16,064 nucleotides of DNA, from positions 8,508 through 24,571 of the forward strand of contig DHEX01000139.1 in the NCBI GenBank assembly GCA_002400085.1, in the 5' to 3' direction. Made by a program: the position numbers and the translations under genes. The stretch comes from Clostridiaceae bacterium UBA4839. Lineage in GTDB: Bacteria; Bacillota; Clostridia; Clostridiales; Caloramatoraceae. This document shows positions 8,216 to 16,004 of the stretch, one piece after another. How positions within the stretch are numbered: position 1 is the stretch's first letter; each line of letters begins with the position of its first letter. The notes beneath the pieces are model-generated. The model saw only the letters and a program-made list of their open reading frames with translations. It did no database searches and was not told where the DNA came from.

Positions 8216-8232
8216 GGCGAACAATGTTCGCC
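8216..8232. repeat. Palindromic element between hsdM and hsdS
   Basis: GGCGAAC (8216-8222) and GTTCGCC (8226-8232) form a perfect 7-bp stem around AAT, followed by CCTACA. It is markedly more GC-rich than the surrounding DNA. The hsdM-hsdS gap is 120 bp, whereas these genes often abut or overlap. The motif resembles short palindromic intergenic repeats (minus-strand GTAGGGGCGAAC...) that I recall from many bacterial genomes. Copy number cannot be judged from one window. Confidence 0.5.
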
Positions 8233-8247
8233 CCTACATTATAAGCT

Positions 8248-9765
8248 CTAAATATTATCAAAACCTAGCTCCTCAAGATACTGATTTAACTTTTCTTCTG
8301 AATCTGCCATATCCATTTTAAGCTCCCTAATCTCCTGCAGTACCAAATCAATATCAACTTCTTCCTCTTCCTCCGCAGTATCCACATATCTGCTTATATT
8401 AAGGTTATAGTCATTTTCCTTTATGGTTTCCCTATCTACCACGCTTGCATACTTTTCAACGTCTTTATACTCATCAAAGGCCTTTACTATCTTCTCTATA
8501 TCCTCATCCCTTAGCTTATTCTTATTACCATCCTTAATAAAGTCATTACTTCCATCTATAAATAAAACCTTATTTTTTCTCTTTTCTTCCTTGTTCTTAT
8601 TTATAACAAGAATAGCTGCAGGAATACCTGTGCCATAAAATATATTTTGAGGAAGCCCTATTACAGCTTCTATTAAATCATCCTTTAAGAATCCTGTTCT
8701 TATTGCCTGTTCCGCTCCCCCTCTGAAAAGTACTCCGTGAGGAACTACAGATGCCATTTTACCCTTTCCATTTAAACTTGCTACCATATGTGATACAAAG
8801 GCTAAATCCCCATAAGATTTTGGCGGCAGTCCATAAATAAATCTATGATACTCATCAGCACTTGCCTCTTCTAATCCCCAATTTTTTAGTGAAAATGGAG
8901 GATTGGCAAGGACTTTGTCAAATGTTTTTAAAGCTCCGCCCTCTGTATGTTTTGGTTCCCTTATGGTATCTCCTTTTTCTATTTGTGCTCCCTTTGCACC
9001 ATGAAGCAGCATATTCATTTTACAAATTGCCCAAGTAGAAAGATTTATTTCTTGTCCATACAAAGAAACATTTTTATAATTTCCGCCATGCTCCTTTATA
9101 TAATTTATACTTTGAATAAGCATACCGCCGGAACCGCATGTAGGGTCGTATATTCTATCCCCTTCTTGAGGCTTAAGTAAGTTCACCATCACTTTAACGA
9201 CTTCTGTAGGAGTATAAAATTCTCCTCCCTTTTTTCCGCCTTCATCTGCAAATTGCTTAATAAGGTATTGATAAGCATCTCCTAAAATATCCTCTGATTC
9301 TAAATATTCATCTGAAAGATTCATACTATCAAATATAAGCAATAATTGACTTAGCTTTTTATCAGGAACTCTTTCCTTGTCGTTATAGTTTACAGTAGTT
9401 AAAACTCCTATAAGTTCACTATTTTTAGACTCATCTTCAATTGCATTAAAAGCTTTATCAAGCTCAGGTCCTATATTTAAATTTAAATTTTTTAATTTAT
9501 CCCATCTTGCCCCCTCTGGTACAAAGAAGGTCTCATATATAGAAGAATCATTAAGAAGCTCCCTTATTTCCTCTTCTGCCATTCCCTGTTCTTTAAATTC
9601 CTTATATCTTCTTTCTCTTTCTGCATTAAATTCATCGTTCATTCTCTTTAAAAAAAGCATACCAAATATATAATCCATATACTGTGTGGCAGAAAGTTCT
9701 CCCCTAAGTACATCTGCACACTGCCACAGTTTTGATTCCAGCTGCTGTAATGTCAACTTCTCCAT
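8248..9765 (-). CDS. hsdM: Type I restriction-modification methylase subunit HsdM
   Basis: This 505-residue N6-adenine DNA methyltransferase subunit protects host DNA and, with HsdS, forms the core of the restriction complex. The N-terminal helical domain (LESKLWQCADVLRGEL) is typical of HsdM. GGEFYTP (180-186) leads into the S-adenosylmethionine-binding motif DPTCGSGG (207-214), and the catalytic motif NPPF is at 288-291. The C-terminal tail is acidic and coiled-coil-like, and is expected to contact HsdS. The length is typical. AAGGGAG precedes the ATG. It follows sngC by 50 bp with no terminator visible, so it is probably read on the Shango transcript. Confidence 0.96.
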   Translation of the reverse strand: MEKLTLQQLESKLWQCADVLRGELSATQYMDYIFGMLFLKRMNDEFNAERERRYKEFKEQGMAEEEIRELLNDSSIYETFFVPEGARWDKLKNLNLNIGPELDKAFNAIEDESKNSELIGVLTTVNYNDKERVPDKKLSQLLLIFDSMNLSDEYLESEDILGDAYQYLIKQFADEGGKKGGEFYTPTEVVKVMVNLLKPQEGDRIYDPTCGSGGMLIQSINYIKEHGGNYKNVSLYGQEINLSTWAICKMNMLLHGAKGAQIEKGDTIREPKHTEGGALKTFDKVLANPPFSLKNWGLEEASADEYHRFIYGLPPKSYGDLAFVSHMVASLNGKGKMASVVPHGVLFRGGAEQAIRTGFLKDDLIEAVIGLPQNIFYGTGIPAAILVINKNKEEKRKNKVLFIDGSNDFIKDGNKNKLRDEDIEKIVKAFDEYKDVEKYASVVDRETIKENDYNLNISRYVDTAEEEEEVDIDLVLQEIRELKMDMADSEEKLNQYLEELGFDNI

Positions 9766-9815
9766 TGTTATTATTCTCCCTTCATAAGCATATATTCAAT
9801 ATGTCACTTACCATA

Positions 9816-11918
9816 TCAGTCTCTGCATCCCAAATATGTTTTTGCGCCTTCTAAATTTAGCTTATTATTAATTACATATTTTATTTTCAAATTATCTGGC
9901 AATAACATTCTGTATTTGTTAGAAGATAAATATAGCTCTACTATTTCAGGATTATCTTTTAAATATAGAAATATTTCATATTTAGTAAAGTTTCTTTCTA
10001 TTACCTTATTTATATCTTCTCTTATATTGGGGCCGCTTATAAATGTTTCCCTGTCATCAAGTTTATAATTTATTTCATTATACAGCATATTAAGTAAAAG
10101 CTGCAAAGTCCTATTTATCTTCGTTCCCTGAAATGTTCTAAGCCCAACCTTATCATTTTTTTCTACCCATTGGAATTTTTCATATTTTAAATTTTCTTTA
10201 GAAAGCTTTCCCAAAACTTCTTTTATATTTTCATTATAGCCAATCCAATAGTTTTCATCTTCCAATATGCTTTTCATCCTGTTTCTTATTTCATTAGTTA
10301 TATTGCCGCCATCTCCTAAAAACATAGGAGGATTACCGTCTACAGCTCTATTTACATATATCTTTTTACTTTTCAATTCTATGCCTATTATTTTCCACAC
10401 CTGTGCTGATAAAAATATATTTACTCCTACTTGTACACCAGGAGTAAGCGGAATCTCACCTATCTTATTTTGGCTGCTATATACAGAGAAATTATTTTCA
10501 CTCTCAAAATGAGTGAAAAACTCACTCCCCCTTAATAGCTTTTCTGTTTCTCCCCCTGTTATAGCTTCGTTTTCTAATATCTCTATATAGTTCTTTTCTA
10601 TTAAGTATTCTAATAGCTCTATGCACTCATCATCTTCTATATCTTGCCAGCATTTAAAATTTTTATTTATATTTTTCAAATCCTCAAGAGGCATCCCCGT
10701 ATTTTCTAAAAGAATAGAAAGTATTTGATGAGCCAAAACATCATAAGGCTTTATTATGGAATCAAATCTATCTATTAAACCTTCTTCATAAAGTGATAAT
10801 GCTGCTAAACCTTGCAGTAAAGACCATTCATCAGTAGCTATAAAGTGCAATATGTTTTTCCCCGTAGTCCTGCCGCCTCGTCCCAATCTCTGGGCTAAAC
10901 TCGATACAGAATGTGGAGCGTTATATTGAACTATACTGTCTACTGAGCCTATATCTATTCCTAGCTCCAAAGTAGATGTGCAGCATATAGTAAATAATTC
11001 GCCCCCGCTGTCCTTGGCAAATTTCTCTGCAGTAAGCCTCATATCCTTACTTACAGAAGAATGGTGGGCAAAATATCTGCTGCTTGAGCCCCTCTGTTTC
11101 CCAAGCCTACTTAGACCTACTGCTAATCTTTCCACTTCGGCTCTTGAGTTTGGAAATACTAACATAGACTCCCTTTGAGAATAATCATAAATTTCTTCCA
11201 GTGCTTCCCTTGATTCTTTCTTTGCATTTGATTCATAATAGCTTTTAGTTACTTCTAATGGATTTCTGCTGCTATCTAACAATACATCTGTAGCTCTCTC
11301 GCTTATAAAAAAGCTCTTAACTTTTTTATAGTCCTCCCTATTTAATGTGGCTGACATGCCTATAAATCTTGGTTCCTTTTCCATATATAATTTTATTCTT
11401 TCTATTAAAGATCTTAATTGTATGCCCCTATTATTCCCAAGAAAGCTATGTATTTCATCTACTATTATCCATTCAGTTCCCCTAAATAATCCCTTTGCTT
11501 CACCAGGTCTTAAGCATAGCATGGCCTCTATAGATTCCGGAGTTATTAAAAGTATACCCTTAGGATCCTTTAACAGCTTATTCTTCTTTGCCCTAGATGC
11601 TTCTCCATGCCAGCTTGTGACAGGGACATTTATATAATTACATAATTCATATATTCTCCTAAACTGATCATTAATAAGGGCTATAAGTGGAGATATATAA
11701 ACAATTTTAAGACCAGAATCCCAATCCTTAATGGAATTTATGGCAGGCAAAAACGCCGCTTCAGTTTTACCAGAAGCAGTAGGTGCTGCTAATATTAAAT
11801 TGTTTTCCGTATTATGAACATGCTTTATTGAAGCTTCTTGTATGCCCCTTAGGGATTCCCAGCCCGCATCATATATATACTTTCTAATTCCTCTTTGCAA
11901 TAAATCATAACTATTCAT
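9816..11918 (-). CDS. sngC: Shango SngC, Lhr-like DEAD/DEAH superfamily 2 helicase
   Basis: This 700-residue helicase has a full set of superfamily 2 motifs: Walker A AAPTASGKT (44-52), ISPLIAL motif Ia, TPES motif Ib, DEIH (154-157), MSATLN motif III (188-193), TSTLELGIDIG (314-324) and motif VI QRLGRGGR (343-350). The spacing and the HH-S segment (FAHHSS) place it with Lhr-like helicases and BREX BrxHI. A C-terminal region of about 330 residues carries no motif I recognise. In the three-gene Shango anti-phage system the helicase is the third gene, after the TerB-like protein and the ATPase, exactly as here. The ATG overlaps the sngB stop by one base (TAATG), and GAGG lies in front, indicating coupled translation. 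Its start, length and motifs look complete. Confidence 0.85.
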   Translation of the reverse strand: MNSYDLLQRGIRKYIYDAGWESLRGIQEASIKHVHNTENNLILAAPTASGKTEAAFLPAINSIKDWDSGLKIVYISPLIALINDQFRRIYELCNYINVPVTSWHGEASRAKKNKLLKDPKGILLITPESIEAMLCLRPGEAKGLFRGTEWIIVDEIHSFLGNNRGIQLRSLIERIKLYMEKEPRFIGMSATLNREDYKKVKSFFISERATDVLLDSSRNPLEVTKSYYESNAKKESREALEEIYDYSQRESMLVFPNSRAEVERLAVGLSRLGKQRGSSSRYFAHHSSVSKDMRLTAEKFAKDSGGELFTICCTSTLELGIDIGSVDSIVQYNAPHSVSSLAQRLGRGGRTTGKNILHFIATDEWSLLQGLAALSLYEEGLIDRFDSIIKPYDVLAHQILSILLENTGMPLEDLKNINKNFKCWQDIEDDECIELLEYLIEKNYIEILENEAITGGETEKLLRGSEFFTHFESENNFSVYSSQNKIGEIPLTPGVQVGVNIFLSAQVWKIIGIELKSKKIYVNRAVDGNPPMFLGDGGNITNEIRNRMKSILEDENYWIGYNENIKEVLGKLSKENLKYEKFQWVEKNDKVGLRTFQGTKINRTLQLLLNMLYNEINYKLDDRETFISGPNIREDINKVIERNFTKYEIFLYLKDNPEIVELYLSSNKYRMLLPDNLKIKYVINNKLNLEGAKTYLGCRD

Positions 11919-13246
11919 TACAAAACCTCAATTTCATCATCCTTATTAGCTTTATCTTTAGTTACAGGCATGGATTCCCTGCCAAACTTTTCATATATTA
12001 TATTTTCAATGCTTTCATCCGGATTTTGCCTTATCAAATCTAAAATTTCCAAGTAATCCTTAATCACTGCACGCGGAGTTAAAAATTCAGCTGAGCCAGG
12101 TCTATTTAATTGCTCTTCCATATACATTTTTATATGTTCGGTTGTCATAGATATATTTTTTCTATAGTGTACATTATATATATCGTTTAGGTTTTCAAGC
12201 AGTGTATATATCTCTTCAACACTTAAAGGTTTCAATGGCAAAACAGTTCTATTTGTATTCAAAAGCTTAGAATCCATGCCCTCTTCTGTTCCTAATCTTC
12301 CCTTTAATGCCCCATAGCTGGCCATGCCGCGATTTTCATCAAATACAGTCTTCCTTGTAGCTCCAAAATTTACAAATAACCCTCTTGCTGCATTTGACTT
12401 ACATTCATTATATATATTTAATATCCTTTCATAATTTCTTTCCCTTGTTTGAGCCATAGGTAGTTTATATAAATTTACAGCTTCATCAAAATTTACTACA
12501 AAGCCAGAATATCCTATATCTGAAAATAATTCTGCTAAATTTTTAATAGCATCATACCAATTATCATCATTTATTATCCTTTCAATCCCAAGCTCCCTTT
12601 TTGATTCAGTCTTAGTATCTATATCACCGCGTATCCACCTTAAAGCCTTTAGCTTCAATACTTTATTATCCTTCACTATGCCTTCATAGTATTTAGCAAT
12701 AGCTTGACCTAATTCGTAGGATAAGCCAACTGAATTAAAAGAGCTGGTAACATTTAATATCTCATTTTCTACAATTTCCTTATTTTCTATCATCAATAAT
12801 TCGTTCGTAGGTATATTATCTCTTTTAGAAATATTCATAATGATTCTATTTATCCATTCTTCCAATATAGTATTTATAGCATTACCATCTTGAGAAGTCT
12901 GCACAACTATATTATCTATTATCTCACTATACAAAGCCCTTGCCTTCCCATCAGAAGCATAAAATCTTCTTGTAGGAGTCAAATCCACTGTAGACACAAC
13001 AAAGTTTTTTTGTACTGCAATAGACTCTATAGTTCCAAGCATAAAACTTTTTCCGCTGCCAAAATCACCTACCCAAAATCTTATATCACTTCCACCTTGG
13101 GCTATAGAATCCAAAATAGAAATAATTTCTTGAACTTCTTCGTTTCGGCCAACTAAAAGATGTTGAATTCCTCTGCGGGGTACTATACCACCTTCTAAGG
13201 CCTTTATAATATTATCAGCTTCCTTTGGACTTACCCTACTTTTCAC
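11918..13246 (-). CDS. sngB: Shango SngB, P-loop ATPase of the BrxC/BrxD (DUF2791) type
   Basis: This 442-residue AAA/STAND-like ATPase has Walker A GDFGSGKS (60-67), a Walker B NFDE (252-255) followed by AVNLY, and a sensor-like FVNFGATRK (291-299). The opening SPKEADNIIKALEGGIVPRRG and the LLVGRNEEV segment are typical of the BREX ATP-binding (DUF2791) family, which also supplies the second gene of Shango. It probably uses ATP to load or control the helicase partner; this is inference. The start is GTG at 13246, with AAAGGAG about 10 nt upstream inside the end of sngA. It overlaps sngA by 11 bp and sngC by 1 bp, so the three proteins are probably made in fixed proportion. Confidence 0.85.
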   Translation of the reverse strand: MKSRVSPKEADNIIKALEGGIVPRRGIQHLLVGRNEEVQEIISILDSIAQGGSDIRFWVGDFGSGKSFMLGTIESIAVQKNFVVSTVDLTPTRRFYASDGKARALYSEIIDNIVVQTSQDGNAINTILEEWINRIIMNISKRDNIPTNELLMIENKEIVENEILNVTSSFNSVGLSYELGQAIAKYYEGIVKDNKVLKLKALRWIRGDIDTKTESKRELGIERIINDDNWYDAIKNLAELFSDIGYSGFVVNFDEAVNLYKLPMAQTRERNYERILNIYNECKSNAARGLFVNFGATRKTVFDENRGMASYGALKGRLGTEEGMDSKLLNTNRTVLPLKPLSVEEIYTLLENLNDIYNVHYRKNISMTTEHIKMYMEEQLNRPGSAEFLTPRAVIKDYLEILDLIRQNPDESIENIIYEKFGRESMPVTKDKANKDDEIEVL

Positions 13247-15125
13247 TCATAACCAACTCCTTTATTGTATCTACATAAAAATCATCTATCTTAATATAAT
13301 CATCTTTAATTATAATTACCTGATCCTGCACATATTCATAAAGCTCTTGATTTATATCACTTATAAAAGCATTTAACAAAGTGCCGTTATCCATAGCTAT
13401 TTTTTTGCCCTCTTCAACTTCAATAGAACCCTTATCTAATATCAAATTTAAGAAATCTTCATGCTTGATCTTCGGTTTGTCATCACATTTATCTATTACT
13501 ATTTCCTTCTCAAAATTATTTTCATGAAATTCTTTATTTTCCCCTTCATCCCCTATATATTCTTTAACAATCTCAACAGTTTCACTAAGTTCCCTCTTTG
13601 ATACCTCTACCTTGTCCATATTTAATTTTATTTTCCTTCTAATAGGGGTTTTAAGCTTTACTAATCTATTAAGAAGTTTTAATGACAATACTTCTTTAGA
13701 TTTTAGAATATTTTCATATATGGAGATATTACTATGGTGGATAATGTTTTTCAATAATTTAGCATTTTTTTGGCTTAATTTTTCTTCCCTCTCTATTCCA
13801 TATAAACAGAGTAGCAATAAGTTTTCATCATCCGTCTTCTTAGCTATTTCCTTTGCTATTTTTACAAAGTCTTCATCTTCCTTATAATCAATTAAAATAC
13901 TTATTCTTTTATCAGCCTCAGCCATTAATACTTTCTCTGCCTTAAGCTTCCAATCACTGGGATTATTTTTAATCATATCATTCAATATTTCTATTAATTC
14001 TTCATGATTTATACCATTTTTATACTCAATAAGCTTATTATTTATATCATCCACAAGTTCTTTTGGAAAGTACCTCTTAATATTATCCTGTTCCTTGCTG
14101 ATATTTAAAATCTGAGTATTTGGCACGACCTCCCTTATAGCATTTTCTGAAACCTTTATTAAGGATGCTAAAATATTGTAACCTGCAAAATATACATATC
14201 CGCCATCTAATATATTTTTTAAAGCAGTCCTATTCTTATTTTTCCATTTTAAATCTTTTTCTAATCCACTAGATATAATCTGCCAGATTTCTAAGTATAA
14301 CATTATAATTTGTTTCTTTATCTCATGTATATCCCATACTATTGTGGTTCTCGCTGGGGTAGTATTTAAAATTCTTAACTCTTTTTTACTGAATTCCCTG
14401 CTGCCTCTAAGCTTCCCATCTTTATCCCACCACTTCCTTGGCAATCCATTTTCCGTTAAATTAAAATATATCAACGTATTTTCTTTTGGTGGTGATACAC
14501 ATTTTTCAAGTTCCTGAGCTTTAACAAAAACTTTATCTCTAAGATCCCTTCCAAAATATCCTTCAAATATATTATAGGTGTATAAATTATAATAACCACC
14601 ACTGTATGCCTTAATTATATGTTCTTCTGATATGCAATAAATAGTATATAAAATATTATAATAATACCCAGCTCCTGCTTTTGTTCTTCTTACTTCCTTA
14701 TTCAAAGAAGTCTTATTTTTTCTTAATTCCCCATCAATAAAATCACAAAGCTTTTCATAAAGAATTAAAGTTTCATCCTTTACTTGTGATACTCCCATTT
14801 TATTCCTTCCAAAAGGTAAAACCAATTCCTTTATCCAATTGATTTTAACAGTTTCTTTTAATTCATTTTTTTCAGGTATTTTAATAGGTTTAATATCAGA
14901 TACTTCAATTATCTTAATTTCATTCGTTCCCCCTTTCTCATCTATTCTTTCATCTATAGTCTCCTTATTTTTCTGCCCATTATTTGAACTTTTTAATCCC
15001 ACTATATTTCTATTTTTATCAATATTACTATTTGCATATTTGTTTTTCAATAAGATCATACCTTTGATTATATAAACTATGCCCTCTATAAAATATATTA
15101 ACATTAAAATAACTGCTGCATACAC
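13236..15125 (-). CDS. sngA: Shango SngA, TerB-like protein with N-terminal membrane segment
   Basis: This 629-residue protein starts with one hydrophobic segment (about residues 3-26), then about 65 polar, Lys/Asn/Glu-rich residues that look disordered. A long, mainly helical region follows. The last ~75 residues (LILDKGSIEVEE, GTLLNAFISDINQELYEY, IKDDYIKIDDFY) resemble the TerB-C domain of tellurite-resistance-like DNA-processing operons. A TerB-like protein, an ATPase and a helicase in this order define Shango. The call rests largely on the two neighbours and this C-terminus; I did not locate the central TerB metal-binding core with confidence. The start is uncertain: GTG at 15125 gives the full membrane helix, ATG at 15104 keeps most of it, and none of the candidate starts has a good ribosome binding site. 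An in-frame TAA lies 24 nt upstream of the GTG. Confidence 0.72.
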   Translation of the reverse strand: MYAAVILMLIYFIEGIVYIIKGMILLKNKYANSNIDKNRNIVGLKSSNNGQKNKETIDERIDEKGGTNEIKIIEVSDIKPIKIPEKNELKETVKINWIKELVLPFGRNKMGVSQVKDETLILYEKLCDFIDGELRKNKTSLNKEVRRTKAGAGYYYNILYTIYCISEEHIIKAYSGGYYNLYTYNIFEGYFGRDLRDKVFVKAQELEKCVSPPKENTLIYFNLTENGLPRKWWDKDGKLRGSREFSKKELRILNTTPARTTIVWDIHEIKKQIIMLYLEIWQIISSGLEKDLKWKNKNRTALKNILDGGYVYFAGYNILASLIKVSENAIREVVPNTQILNISKEQDNIKRYFPKELVDDINNKLIEYKNGINHEELIEILNDMIKNNPSDWKLKAEKVLMAEADKRISILIDYKEDEDFVKIAKEIAKKTDDENLLLLCLYGIEREEKLSQKNAKLLKNIIHHSNISIYENILKSKEVLSLKLLNRLVKLKTPIRRKIKLNMDKVEVSKRELSETVEIVKEYIGDEGENKEFHENNFEKEIVIDKCDDKPKIKHEDFLNLILDKGSIEVEEGKKIAMDNGTLLNAFISDINQELYEYVQDQVIIIKDDYIKIDDFYVDTIKELVMSEK

Positions 15126-15143
15126 TTTACCAAACTTTGTGGG

Positions 15144-15440
15144 GTTTGTTTAGAAGAACCGATCCAGGGGCGTAGCAACCGTTTGTGATATTATAGGTGC
15201 TAGCCATCGGATAAATAAAAAAAGTTAGATACTTTCAACAAGCCCCTAACTTTTTTCATAAAGCGTATTACAATTATAGGGAATTTCTCTTTTAATTAAA
15301 CCTTTTTAAACTCTAACTTTAAAGCCCGCGCAACAGGCGAATCTAACCATCTGGGAGCATAATAATTACCACCCCGTTGATATGTGTTGGCACATATTAG
15401 CAGATACAAACAGGCTTCAAGCCCTTGATAAATAGGGCTA
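15144..15440 (-). ncRNA. Candidate structured noncoding RNA, about 300 nt (possibly raiA-motif-like)
   Basis: This gap contains no believable gene but several helices, and it has GC-rich patches unlike neighbouring coding DNA. Seen directly: a long bulged hairpin at 15159-15210 (ATCGG/CCGAT plus a ~10-bp GGCTAGCACC arm); an 11-bp stem 15218-15228/15246-15256; GCCTG/CGGGC at 15324-15338; a 7-bp stem ATATGTG/CACATAT at 15380-15397; a 6-bp stem at 15420-15439; and a possible closing pairing GTTTGT/ACAAAC between 15406-15411 and 15144-15149. The GCCTG/CGGGC stem contains a G-U pair only when read on the minus strand, favouring minus-strand transcription. The minus-strand reading frame ending around 15305 (..YYAPRWLDSPVARALKLEF) resembles short predicted peptides I recall from other clostridia, as would happen if a conserved RNA were mis-annotated as coding. 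The raiA motif of clostridia is my best candidate family, but I cannot confirm it. Confidence 0.5.
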
Positions 15441-15944
15441 TAATGTTTCAGGTTTACGTTTTCTCGATAATAAAAATTTACATGTTATTGCAATTAAAGC
15501 GATAATGGAAGCTACTATTGTAATTTGAGTAACTAAAAAAGTTGGCTCACGTAAATAATAAGTAGAAAATATAACATGAAGAATACTACTAACAATTCTA
15601 ATAGACAGCAGAGAAACAAAACTTATAATTAAGTATTCAATCAGACCTTTATATTCTTTGTCCCTATACTTAAAAAGGCTTAATAGCAAATATACTACAT
15701 TCATTATAATTAGGAAATTGTCCATAAATGAGGTTAAAGTTGTAATATTGCGCATTTTTTCAAAATAAAACTTTTGTTGTTCTGGATATGCGTTAAACAA
15801 TTTAGCCAGTTTATTATTTGAAACCTCTAAATATAAATAAATTGCATTTAAAATATAGAAGAGTAATAAGTAAAATTTAACTAATTTATTGCCTTTAAAA
15901 TTTATGTCTATATAGTTTTTAAATTTAGTTAATAAATTAGGCAT
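15438..15944 (-). CDS. Four-span membrane protein of unknown function, 168 residues
   Basis: This 168-residue integral membrane protein has four predicted helices, at about residues 21-40, 73-91, 101-127 and 138-159. Basic residues near the N-terminus (KFK, NFKGNK) and at the C-terminus (RKRKPE) suggest both ends face the cytoplasm. Between helices 1 and 2 there is a longer outer loop of about 30 residues with charged and aromatic side chains. I do not recognise a family and see no catalytic motif. AGGAGGGG lies just before the ATG, and a very good promoter is present, so the gene is clearly meant to be expressed. Its stop codon falls inside the first hairpin of the candidate RNA downstream, so RNA and mRNA may be one transcript or be processed apart. 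A link to the defence genes is possible from position only. Confidence 0.75.
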   Translation of the reverse strand: MPNLLTKFKNYIDINFKGNKLVKFYLLLFYILNAIYLYLEVSNNKLAKLFNAYPEQQKFYFEKMRNITTLTSFMDNFLIIMNVVYLLLSLFKYRDKEYKGLIEYLIISFVSLLSIRIVSSILHVIFSTYYLREPTFLVTQITIVASIIALIAITCKFLLSRKRKPETL

Positions 15945-15975
15945 AATACCCCTCCTAAATAAATCTATTACTTGA

Positions 15976-16004
15976 ATTATATAACAAAATTAAAAATATG
16001 CCAA
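15976..16004 (-). promoter_or_regulatory. SigA-type promoter for the four-span membrane protein
   Basis: On the minus strand TTGGCA (16004-15999) and a perfect TATAAT (15981-15976) are separated by exactly 17 bp, 31 bp before the start codon. This is the best promoter match in the window. It could also drive the candidate RNA and, through read-through, the Shango and type I genes. Confidence 0.65.

Noticed and set aside
8218..8230. CGAAC..GTTCG resembling a Gram-positive LexA (DinR) box
   Set aside because: The half-sites are separated by 3 bp instead of the 4 needed for CGAAC-N4-GTTCG, and the position between hsdM and hsdS is not a promoter region. It is better explained as a hairpin or repeat.
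9816..13246. BREX or DISARM system, suggested by the BrxD-like ATPase and BrxHI-like helicase
   Set aside because: No PglZ phosphatase, PglX-type methylase, BrxA/B, BrxL or DISARM DrmB/phospholipase-D genes are present. The TerB-like first gene and the order fit Shango; the methylase here is a normal HsdM with its own HsdS and HsdR.
15300..15420. A short minus-strand peptide gene reading ..NYYAPRWLDSPVARALKLEF..
   Set aside because: It has no start codon with a ribosome binding site and overlaps several RNA helices. Treated as part of the structured RNA.
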